This document shows, in pieces, positions 6,283 to 12,401 of a stretch of 20,861 nt of DNA (within the stretch, counting starts at the first letter, position 1; every line of letters starts with the position of its first letter). Location: the NCBI GenBank assembly GCA_016206165.1, contig JACQSD010000059.1, positions 1 to 20,861 on the forward strand. Reading direction: 5' to 3'. Position numbers and translations under genes: made by a program. The stretch comes from Candidatus Uhrbacteria bacterium (GTDB lineage Bacteria; Patescibacteriota; Patescibacteriia; JACQSD01). The notes under the pieces are model-generated. The model searched no databases. It saw only the letters and a program-made list of their open reading frames with translations, and was not told the origin of the DNA.

Positions 6283-6807
6283 ATGAGTGAAGGCACGCAG
6301 CAATTGAATACAGTGACAGCCCCTACCCCAACGGTGACCCGTATCGAGTCACCCAAGGATGTCTTTGAGGAGGTTTTTGGTGCGGAGTCTGCAGGGGCGG
6401 CTGATGTAGGGAGTGCAGAAAAAGGTGAGAAGAAAAAAGTTGTACAAAAAAATGTCCGACAGATTGCGCGTGGGTGTGCATATATACAGGCGACGTATAA
6501 TAACACGATGATTGTTTTTACTGATCCCCAGGGAAATGTCATTGCCAGTGCATCATCGGGACAATGTGGATTTAAGGGACCAAAGAAGTCAACTGCCTAT
6601 GCTGCCGGTGTCGTGGTGCGTCGCGCGGCGGAGCGGTCACAACCATATGGTTTGAAGGAAATTGAAGTGTTTGTCAAGGGTGTTGGGTCAGGACGTGAGG
6701 CTGCGGTCCGTGCACTCAATGCACAGGGGCTCGTGGTGATAGGCATTCATGATACAACACCAATCCCACATAATGGCTGTCGTGCACCGAAGATCCGGAG
6801 AGTGTAG
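6283..6807 (+). CDS. rpsK: 30S ribosomal protein S11 (uS11), with N-terminal extension
   Basis: uS11 lies on the platform of the small subunit next to the mRNA exit region. The conserved body runs from about residue 58: ARGCAYIQATYNNTMIVFTD, GFKGPKKSTAYAAG, VKGVGSGREAAVRALNAQGL and the end DTTPIPHNGCRAPKIRRV. The product has 174 residues against about 129 normally. The extra 43 or so residues are acidic and rich in Thr, Pro, Ala and Glu, and they end in a Lys-rich junction (EKGEKKKVV). They look disordered. The ATG at 6283 overlaps a 12-base palindrome (6273-6284) and has no Shine-Dalgarno motif. A later in-frame start near the body was not seen, so the extension is probably translated. Confidence 0.96.
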   Translation: MSEGTQQLNTVTAPTPTVTRIESPKDVFEEVFGAESAGAADVGSAEKGEKKKVVQKNVRQIARGCAYIQATYNNTMIVFTDPQGNVIASASSGQCGFKGPKKSTAYAAGVVVRRAAERSQPYGLKEIEVFVKGVGSGREAAVRALNAQGLVVIGIHDTTPIPHNGCRAPKIRRV

Positions 6808-6815
6808 CGCGTTGT

Positions 6816-6881
6816 AGCTTCAGTAGCTGCATTAGCTTGTTAGACCTAAAAAGCTAACGAAGTTAAGAAGCTAACGAAGCT
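6816..6881. repeat. AGCT-phased repeats and inverted repeat between rpsK and rpsD
   Basis: AGCT occurs at 6816, 6825, 6834, 6852, 6869 and 6878, with steps of 9, 9, 18, 17 and 9 bases. AGCTAACGAAG is repeated exactly at 6852-6862 and 6869-6879. TTAGCTT (6832-6838) and AAGCTAA (6851-6857) are complementary and could form a hairpin in the rpsK-rpsD spacer. No reading frame covers the block, and no T-run follows it. Confidence 0.45.
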
Positions 6882-6887
6882 TGATTC

Positions 6888-7499
6888 ATGGCTCGATATT
6901 TAGGACCAAAACATAAAATATGTCGGCGTGTAGGAGAGAAGCTTTGCGACTCTGCCAAGTGCCCTACGCTGCGTCGTGATTATCCTGCAGGGGCCCATGG
7001 CCCAAAGGGGAGAAATAGAAAACCAACGACATACGCACTTGAGGTACTCGAGAAACAAAAAGCGAAACGGACATATGGTGTTCTCGAGCGCCAATTTGAA
7101 AATTATTACGAGCGCGCAATTGCACGTGTTGGAGATACGAGTACATTCTTGGGGCAGCTTCTTGAACGGCGCCTTGATAATGCAGTATTTCGTATGTTGC
7201 TTGCGCGAACGCGAGCTCAGGCGCGGCAGGTGGTGGGGCACGGGCATGTGCTCGTCAATGACAAAAAAATAAATATCCCATCATATCAGGTGAATGTTGG
7301 TGATACGATAACGCTCAAAGAACGAAGCCTGCAGCGGGAGCGATTTGTTGCTGAGCGGAATGTGGATAAACGTGAGCGCCCGGGATGGGTTTCCGTTGAT
7401 GCAAATACAAACGTCGGAAAAGTGACGAGTCTCCCGACCGCCGACGATTTTCCAAAAAATATCAACCTCAAGCTCATCATTGAGCATTATTCACGCTAA
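6888..7499 (+). CDS. rpsD: 30S ribosomal protein S4 (uS4)
   Basis: uS4 nucleates assembly of the 30S body. The chain has 203 residues, close to the usual size. The N-terminus MARYLGPKHKICRRVGEKLC and the RRDYPAGAHGPKGRN segment are typical. The S4 RNA-binding domain follows: LLERRLDNAVFRMLLARTRAQARQVVGHGHVLVNDKKINIPSYQV, and the end is IEHYSR. Many bacteria have a four-Cys zinc site at the N-terminus. Here the first position is His9, followed by Cys12, Cys20 and Cys25, with a shorter loop, so a His-Cys3 site is possible. There is no Shine-Dalgarno motif. The rpoA start codon lies four bases past the stop. Confidence 0.97.
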   Translation: MARYLGPKHKICRRVGEKLCDSAKCPTLRRDYPAGAHGPKGRNRKPTTYALEVLEKQKAKRTYGVLERQFENYYERAIARVGDTSTFLGQLLERRLDNAVFRMLLARTRAQARQVVGHGHVLVNDKKINIPSYQVNVGDTITLKERSLQRERFVAERNVDKRERPGWVSVDANTNVGKVTSLPTADDFPKNINLKLIIEHYSR

Positions 7500-7503
7500 T
7501 CGT

Positions 7504-8376
7504 ATGCACGCGATATCCCTCCCAACGAAGTTAGAGTTTATTCAAAAGGACGGTTCGCCATATCGTGGTCAAGTGGTCGTTGAGCCGTGTGCCGCAGGAT
7601 ATGGAACAACCGTCGGCAATGCGTTGCGACGGGTGCTCCTCTCTTCCCTACCAGGAGCCGCGATTACCGCTGTCGCAATCAAGGGTGCACAGCACGAGTT
7701 TTCAACCATTCCACATGTGAAGGAAGATGTGGTACAGATTTTATTGAATCTTAAGCAGGTTCGGCTTAAGTTATTTCAGGATGAGCCATTAACTGTGAAA
7801 TTGCATGTGGAAGGCGAGCGCGCGGTCACTGCCGGTGATATTGAACCGAATTCGCAAATGGAAGTAGTGAATCGCGAGCATGTTATTGCGACGCTCACTG
7901 ATCCAACAGGAGTGCTTGATATGGAATTGACGCTTGAGCGTGGGCGTGGATATATTCCCGTTGAGGCGCGCGACACACATGTGCAGTTACCGCTTGGTAC
8001 AATTGCGGTCGACGCGATCTATACTCCCATTGTGAATGTCGGCTACCATGTGGAGCATGCGCGTGTCGGGCAGATGACAAACTTTGATCGACTTATTCTT
8101 GATGTCGATACGGATGGCACGATTACTGTTGAGGACGCAGTGCATGAAGCAGGAAAGCTCCTCATTGATTACTTTACCTTCATTGTATCTGGTCCTCAAA
8201 TTCTTGAAGAAGCACCAGCAGCGGATGTCGTGGTTCCTGAAGCGTCTCCAATCGAATCAGCAACGCCGATACCTGAGAGTGCACCAGTAGTGGAGGTGAC
8301 CAGCGAATCAGAAAGCGTGGATGCGACAACGGAGAAAAAGAAAACAAAGAAAAAGAAAACTGAAGCAGAAGTTTAA
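7504..8376 (+). CDS. rpoA: DNA-directed RNA polymerase subunit alpha, lacking the C-terminal domain
   Basis: The alpha dimer is the scaffold for polymerase assembly. The N-terminal domain is complete (residues 1 to about 232), with GYGTTVGNALRRVLLSSLPGAAITAVAI, the SxxPHVKEDVVQILLNLK segment, ERGRGYIPVE and the closing helix LIDYFTFIVSG. The family normally continues through a linker into a helix-hairpin-helix C-terminal domain that binds UP-element DNA and activators. Here the remaining 58 residues are an Ala/Pro/Glu/Ser-rich tail ending KKKTKKKKTEAEV, with no fold of that kind. The ATG at 7504 is chosen because the family begins there; an upstream non-ATG start at 7480 would overlap rpsD. 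rplQ starts six bases downstream. Promoter recognition through the alpha C-terminal domain is therefore probably absent. Confidence 0.95.
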   Translation: MHAISLPTKLEFIQKDGSPYRGQVVVEPCAAGYGTTVGNALRRVLLSSLPGAAITAVAIKGAQHEFSTIPHVKEDVVQILLNLKQVRLKLFQDEPLTVKLHVEGERAVTAGDIEPNSQMEVVNREHVIATLTDPTGVLDMELTLERGRGYIPVEARDTHVQLPLGTIAVDAIYTPIVNVGYHVEHARVGQMTNFDRLILDVDTDGTITVEDAVHEAGKLLIDYFTFIVSGPQILEEAPAADVVVPEASPIESATPIPESAPVVEVTSESESVDATTEKKKTKKKKTEAEV

Positions 8377-8381
8377 ATGTT

Positions 8382-8732
8382 ATGCGCCATCGCAAAAACA
8401 CACCAACACTTGACCGCAAAAAGGGACCACGAGCATCGCTCTTGCGTAATTTGACGATGAGTGTTCTCTTGTATGAGAAAGTAAAAACAACGCGTGCAAA
8501 GGCGCGTGCCGTGCGTCCACTTGTCGAGCGTGCAATTACGATTGCGAAAGCTGGCACTCTTGCTGATCGTCGGAGGCTTACCGGCATACTCTATCATCCA
8601 AAAGCAGTAAAAAAAATTGTGGAGGTGCTTGGTCCACGATACAAGGAACGCACTGGGGGATATACGCGAACCACAGCACTCGGACAGCGCCAAGGAGACG
8701 GAGCGGAAATTGTTCAAATTGAGCTTGTGTAA
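8382..8732 (+). CDS. rplQ: 50S ribosomal protein L17 (bL17)
   Basis: bL17 is a large-subunit protein near the exit tunnel. The 116 residues match the family across their length: MRHRKNTPTLDRKKGPRASLLRNL at the start, EKVKTTRAKARAVRPLVERAITIAK in the middle, and GPRYKERTGGYTRTTALG with the end GDGAEIVQIELV. It follows rpoA by five bases, as in the classical alpha operon, and rplM follows four bases after its stop. The ATG has no Shine-Dalgarno motif, only an AT-rich lead (AAATGTT), so translation may be coupled to rpoA. Confidence 0.97.
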   Translation: MRHRKNTPTLDRKKGPRASLLRNLTMSVLLYEKVKTTRAKARAVRPLVERAITIAKAGTLADRRRLTGILYHPKAVKKIVEVLGPRYKERTGGYTRTTALGQRQGDGAEIVQIELV

Positions 8733-8736
8733 TACT

Positions 8737-9096
8737 ATGGCTGCAACACAACGAACAAAGCACACGATCGATGCGACAGGGAAGATTCTTGGGCGGCTCG
8801 CGAGTGAGATCGCAACATTATTGCGTGGAAAAAATAAGCCAACATATACACCAAACATTGATGCGGGTGATCGTGTTGAAGTGCTGAACGTCGCCGCCAT
8901 CCGTGTGACCGGTGACAAGGAATCAAAGAAGGAATACCATCATTTTACGGGATACCCCGGAGGGTATAAAAGTATGCAGCTTCGGGTGCTCAAGGCAAAA
9001 AATCCTGCGGAGGTGTTGCGACGTGCAGTTGATGGCATGTTGCCAAAGAATCGCCTTCGTCCAACCCAGCTCAAACGGCTGACGTTTCGAACATAA
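8737..9096 (+). CDS. rplM: 50S ribosomal protein L13 (uL13), short form
   Basis: uL13 is an early-assembling large-subunit protein. Recognisable parts are IDATGKILGRLASEIATLLRGKNKPTYTPNIDAGD, then VLNVAAIRVTGDK, the HHFTGYPGG segment and RRAVDGMLPKNRLRPTQLKRL. The ATG at 8737 (MAATQRTKHT) is chosen over a longer frame from 8617, which would lie inside rplQ. The 119-residue product is shorter than the 142 of E. coli. It ends just after the KRL segment and lacks the usual C-terminal stretch of about 20 residues, besides having a short N-terminus. rpsI follows after eight bases, the conserved rplM-rpsI pair. Confidence 0.95.
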   Translation: MAATQRTKHTIDATGKILGRLASEIATLLRGKNKPTYTPNIDAGDRVEVLNVAAIRVTGDKESKKEYHHFTGYPGGYKSMQLRVLKAKNPAEVLRRAVDGMLPKNRLRPTQLKRLTFRT

Positions 9097-9104
9097 ATGT
9101 AACT

Positions 9105-9614
9105 ATGATAACATCAAAAACAGAAAAGACTGCACAAGAACAAGAAGCGACACCCGTCGTTCTCGTTGACGCGACATCGGAAGCCGGTGGAGCGGATATT
9201 GCTGCGAGCGCGGTAAGTACAAAAAAATCCTATCTCTATGGTGTTGGTGGAAGAAAGACAGCGGTATCCCAGGTTCGTTTATATAAAAATGGTTCTGGGC
9301 AGATTATGGTGAATGCGAAGCCACTTGAGATTTACTTTCCATACAATGAATTCCAAACCATTGTCCGATCACCACTTGAACGTGTCGGACAGATGGATAA
9401 GCTCGATGTGTCGGCACGGGTGAAGGGTGGAGGCATACACGCGCAAGCAGAGGCAGTGCGTCATGGCCTTTCACTCGCCCTTACAAAGCTCAATCAAAAT
9501 TTTCGAAAGAATCTCAAAAAAGTTTCATTTCTCACACGCGATGCGCGGATGAAGGAACGAAAGAAACCGGGATTGAAACGTGCGCGTCGCGCGCCGCAGT
9601 GGCAGAAACGTTAA
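9105..9614 (+). CDS. rpsI: 30S ribosomal protein S9 (uS9), with N-terminal extension
   Basis: uS9 lies in the head of the small subunit, and its C-terminal tail reaches the P-site tRNA. The body begins near residue 43 with YLYGVGGRKTAVSQVRLY and continues with the PLERVGQMDKLDVSARVKGGGIHAQAEAVRHGLSLAL region. It ends in the invariant RDARMKERKKPGLKRARRAPQWQKR, whose last Lys-Arg is the tRNA-contacting tip. The 169 residues exceed the usual 130 by about 38. The extra part is an N-terminal Thr/Glu/Ala-rich segment that looks disordered, much like that of uS11 in this operon. It is the last gene of the operon, and a strong terminator follows 17 bases after the stop. Confidence 0.96.
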   Translation: MITSKTEKTAQEQEATPVVLVDATSEAGGADIAASAVSTKKSYLYGVGGRKTAVSQVRLYKNGSGQIMVNAKPLEIYFPYNEFQTIVRSPLERVGQMDKLDVSARVKGGGIHAQAEAVRHGLSLALTKLNQNFRKNLKKVSFLTRDARMKERKKPGLKRARRAPQWQKR

Positions 9615-9631
9615 CGAAGCTCAATATCAAG

Positions 9632-9661
9632 AACGATTTTGCCAAAGCAAGATCGTTTTTT
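9632..9661 (+). terminator. Intrinsic terminator of the ribosomal operon
   Basis: AACGATTTTGC (9632-9642) pairs with GCAAGATCGTT (9647-9657) in an 11-bp stem with one T-G wobble and a CAAA loop. With the two stem T bases it is followed by a run of six T. It ends the infA-to-rpsI transcript, eight bases before the helicase ATG. Expression of the helicase gene then needs read-through or a start inside the terminator region. Confidence 0.8.
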
Positions 9662-9669
9662 GAATCAGT

Positions 9670-10962
9670 ATGCAAGCACTCCGCACGGACATCCCTTCAG
9701 GGTTTGCAGCACTCGGCATCGCGCCGGGGCTTTTAGAAATTCTCGCGCGTCTCGCATATACGACACCAACACCAATCCAAAGCCAAGCGATTCCCGTTGC
9801 CATTCAAGGGAAGGATGTCGTCGGTATTGCGCAGACAGGGACTGGCAAAACACTCGCCTTTGGGATTCCCATGATCCAGGAGCTCGCACGAGTGCAAGGC
9901 ACGGGGCTCATCCTACTCCCCACGCGTGAACTCGCACTCCAAGTTGACGAGGCATTACGAAAGCTTGGGTCGACCATTGGTCTCAAAACAGCAGTGCTTA
10001 TCGGTGGCACTGGTTTTGGCGCACAAGAGCAGGCGCTTCGTCGCAAACCACATATTCTCATTGCAACTCCAGGAAGACTTGTTGATCATATCAATCAAAA
10101 AACATGCACGCTGCATACGGTGCGTATTCTTGTTATTGATGAAGCAGATCGCATGCTCGATATGGGGTTTGCACCCGATATTGAAAGGATACTCGCGCGT
10201 GTGCCGCGTGAACGGCAGACGATGCTTTTTTCTGCGACGATGCCAGAGGCGATCATGAAGATCGCAACGAAACATATGCGGCTGCCCATTCGTATCGAGA
10301 TTGCGCGCACAGGGACACCAGCGGAGCGCATCACACAGGAAATGTTTATCATTCGTAAGGACCAGAAGAATCGATTGCTTGATAAACTCCTTGAACAGCA
10401 TACTGGGACGACACTCATTTTTACACGCACGAAATATGGAGCAAAACGTCTTGCCGTTGCGATACGGGGAATGGGCCACAGCGCAGCAGAGATTCATTCA
10501 AATCGATCGCTCGCGCAACGGAAAGAAGCGCTTCAGGGATTTAAATCAGGAAAATATCGCATCCTTGTCGCCACAGATATTGCGTCACGCGGCATCGACG
10601 TCGCAAATATTAGTCTCGTGTTGAACTATGATCTTCCTGAAGCTTCAGAGGATTATATTCATCGGATTGGTCGCACTGCACGCGCGGGTGCTGGCGGCCA
10701 TGCGATTTCATTTGTGACGCCCGAGGAGCGTGGTGATGTCCGCGCGATCGAGCGACTCATGAAGAAAAATCTTCCCGTATCTGCCACGCCCGTACTTCCG
10801 CCTGCGCGACCACAGACTCACGAGCAGCGCTTTGTCGAAGAGCGCTCATCGCGACGGCCACACCATAGTGCGCGTGATTGGAATGCAATGCGTCAATCGC
10901 GTGGTGGAGGCCCTCGTCGTCGACCACAACGTGGTGGATTTCCTCACCGCAACCGACGATAA
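9670..10962 (+). CDS. DEAD-box ATP-dependent RNA helicase (RhlE-like)
   Basis: This superfamily 2 helicase unwinds short RNA duplexes and probably acts in ribosome assembly or RNA decay. All motifs are present in order: the Q motif (PTPIQSQAIP), Walker A AQTGTGKT (54-61), PTREL, TPGR, DEAD (157-160) and SAT (188-190). They continue with the second RecA domain, TDIASRGIDVANISLVLNYD, and HRIGRTAR (331-338). The C-terminal tail from about 375 is rich in Arg, Gly, Pro and His (RGGGPRRRPQRGGFPHRNRR) and should bind RNA non-specifically. At 430 residues it fits the RhlE type, but subfamily assignment needs a tree. It sits between a ribosomal terminator and greA, 75 bases before the latter. No Shine-Dalgarno motif is seen. 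Confidence 0.93.
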   Translation: MQALRTDIPSGFAALGIAPGLLEILARLAYTTPTPIQSQAIPVAIQGKDVVGIAQTGTGKTLAFGIPMIQELARVQGTGLILLPTRELALQVDEALRKLGSTIGLKTAVLIGGTGFGAQEQALRRKPHILIATPGRLVDHINQKTCTLHTVRILVIDEADRMLDMGFAPDIERILARVPRERQTMLFSATMPEAIMKIATKHMRLPIRIEIARTGTPAERITQEMFIIRKDQKNRLLDKLLEQHTGTTLIFTRTKYGAKRLAVAIRGMGHSAAEIHSNRSLAQRKEALQGFKSGKYRILVATDIASRGIDVANISLVLNYDLPEASEDYIHRIGRTARAGAGGHAISFVTPEERGDVRAIERLMKKNLPVSATPVLPPARPQTHEQRFVEERSSRRPHHSARDWNAMRQSRGGGPRRRPQRGGFPHRNRR

Positions 10963-10990
10963 AATTGTCATCCCGAGCCCTGCCTGCCAC

Positions 10991-11012
10991 GTACCGAACT
11001 CTGTTCTGGTAC
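10991..11012 (+). other. Hairpin between the helicase gene and greA
   Basis: GTACC-GAAC (10991-10999) pairs with GTTC-T-GGTAC (11003-11012), giving nine base pairs with one bulged T and a TCT loop. It lies in the 75-base spacer ahead of greA. No T-run follows, so it is more likely a processing or mRNA-stability element than a terminator. It could also be incidental. Confidence 0.3.
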
Positions 11013-11037
11013 TGTGGTCGAGGGACTACCATAACGT

Positions 11038-11535
11038 ATGCGTGTTCCCACACGAAGAGGTGAACTCAATAACCGACGTGATGACGGGCCCTTCCTGGTT
11101 ACTGCAGAGGGCCTTTTGCGATTGGAGCAAACATGTGCACGGCTTGAACGTGACGTTGCACCACTCGCGGCGGAGGTTGCGCGGTTGAAGGAGAATGGAG
11201 ATCTCTCTGAAAATTTTGAATATCAGGATGCAAAGCATCGCCTTCGTCAATTGCATGGGCGGATCATGAGTATGAAGGATCGCATAAAGCGCGCGGAGGT
11301 GATTACGAAGCCGGCTGGAAATTCAGTACAACTTGGGTCTACGGTAGTCGTCGAGAGTGGCGGGAAGCGCATCACGCTCGAGATTCTTGGTTCCCACGAG
11401 GCAGATCCTGCGCATGGGCGAATTTCCGACCGCTCGCCACTCGGGCAAGTACTCCTTGGCCACACGCTCGGCGACAAAGTATCTATGCAAACAAAAAACG
11501 GTACCATTGAGTACCGTATCATCGAAATACAGTGA
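11038..11535 (+). CDS. greA: Transcription elongation factor GreA/GreB family
   Basis: Gre factors enter the polymerase secondary channel and stimulate cleavage of backtracked RNA. The coiled-coil N-terminal domain holds the functional tip ENGDLSENFEYQDAK, with the acidic GDLSEN loop whose Asp and Glu coordinate catalytic Mg. The C-terminal FKBP-like domain has GSTVVVES and ISDRSPLGQVLLGHTLGDKV. The 165 residues are near the normal size of 158. The first dozen residues (MRVPTRRGELNN) precede the conserved FLVTAEGLLRLE start, so a somewhat later start cannot be excluded. The last part of the gene also carries, on the other strand, the terminator of the convergent ZIP gene. The gene follows the helicase gene on the same strand. 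Confidence 0.92.
   Translation: MRVPTRRGELNNRRDDGPFLVTAEGLLRLEQTCARLERDVAPLAAEVARLKENGDLSENFEYQDAKHRLRQLHGRIMSMKDRIKRAEVITKPAGNSVQLGSTVVVESGGKRITLEILGSHEADPAHGRISDRSPLGQVLLGHTLGDKVSMQTKNGTIEYRIIEIQ
11491..11517 (-). terminator. ZIP-gene terminator located inside greA
   Basis: On the minus strand ACGGTAC (complement of 11511-11517) pairs with GTACCGT (complement of 11498-11504) around a 6-base loop. Counting the last stem base, the stem runs into six T and then GTTTG. It is 25 bases past the stop codon of the minus-strand ZIP gene but falls in the last 15 codons of greA, so one sequence codes for GreA and ends the opposite transcript. Confidence 0.75.
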
Positions 11536-11541
11536 CCGTCT

Positions 11542-12309
11542 TCACTCAACGAGGCGGAGAATAATCCAAATGGAGATTGCACCCACAATAAGCAATCCAG
11601 CCTTCACGAGTGCATACGTACGATTTTTTTCATATTGAATTTCTGGAATAAGATCGGAGGTTGCGATATAGATAAAAAAACCTGCGGTGACCGCAAGGAG
11701 GAGCGGCACATACTGGAGAACCACCGATCCGAGAAAATAGGTGAGCAGTGCACCGACAAGCGCAGCGCATGCACTCGCGAGATTAATCATGACGACTCTC
11801 ATTTTCGATAACCCCTTATGGAGGAGTAAGCCGAAGTCCGCAATTTCTTGTGGAATCTCGTGCGCTGCAATTGCTGCGGTCGTTACCATCCCGAGCTGCG
11901 GGTCAACGAGAAATGTTGCTGCGATCACCACACCATCCACGAAATTGTGCATGGTGTCGCCAATGATAATGAGCGGCACTGTTGATTGTGATTCTCGCTC
12001 ATGTTCATGCACGTGTTCATGATGGTGGAACCAGTGAATAAAACGTTCGAGCAGGAAGAATGAAAGAATGCCGACAAGCGTCCAGAAAAAAATATCCACC
12101 TTTGCACCCTCGGCGGCTTCTGCTGCCTCGGGGAGGAGGTCAAAGAATGCGAAGGCTAAAAGAACGCCCGCTGCAAATGACGCAAGGAAGTGTGATACAG
12201 AGAGCGCAACACGTTCCTTCATGAGGAGTACGAATCCACCCACAAGCGACCCAATGCTTCCGAGCAAGGTAAAGAGGATGATGGAAATGAGTGGTGAACC
12301 TGTATCCAT
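11542..12309 (-). CDS. ZIP family metal transporter
   Basis: ZIP permeases bring zinc, iron or manganese into the cytoplasm. The 255-residue protein has about eight hydrophobic segments. Conserved motifs in the central helices are HNFVDG (121-126) and HEIPQE (150-155), which form the binuclear metal site of the family. Before them lies a His-rich cytoplasmic loop, HWFHHHEHVHEHE (92-104), typical of metal-sensing loops. C-terminal helices follow, with GFFIYIATSDLIPEI. The start at 12309 leaves almost no leader: a good -10 element lies only six bases upstream. The gene is convergent with greA, six bases from its stop. It is divergent from the operon that starts at 12402. Which metal is carried cannot be told. 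Confidence 0.9.
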   Translation of the reverse strand: MDTGSPLISIILFTLLGSIGSLVGGFVLLMKERVALSVSHFLASFAAGVLLAFAFFDLLPEAAEAAEGAKVDIFFWTLVGILSFFLLERFIHWFHHHEHVHEHERESQSTVPLIIIGDTMHNFVDGVVIAATFLVDPQLGMVTTAAIAAHEIPQEIADFGLLLHKGLSKMRVVMINLASACAALVGALLTYFLGSVVLQYVPLLLAVTAGFFIYIATSDLIPEIQYEKNRTYALVKAGLLIVGAISIWIILRLVE

Positions 12310-12315
12310 GCTGAT

Positions 12316-12344
12316 AGTATAGATGTAACTGATGAATTTGTACA
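12316..12344 (-). promoter_or_regulatory. ZIP promoter, nearly or fully leaderless
   Basis: On the minus strand TGTACA (complement of 12339-12344) and TATACT (complement of 12316-12321) are 17 bases apart. The -10 matches five of six bases. Only six bases lie between it and the ATG at 12309, so transcription would begin at or next to the start codon. The rest of the 92-base divergent spacer is AT-rich. It has several weak plus-strand candidates for the 12402 operon, such as TTGTAC at 12338 with TATCTT at 12360, none convincing. Confidence 0.5.
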
Positions 12345-12401
12345 GTTTTTTTTCAACAGTATCTTTGCTTTTTTGTTAATTTTGTTGGATGATAGATAAC
12401 T

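Noticed and set aside
7378..7385. A third CCCGGG site as an ArsR operator inside rpsD
   Set aside because: The flanking bases do not match the 34-bp box, and it lies within coding sequence.
11600..11640. A plus-strand terminator for greA inside the ZIP gene
   Set aside because: A T-run follows TACGTACG at about 11612-11630, but the only stem has four base pairs with a wobble, too weak to call.
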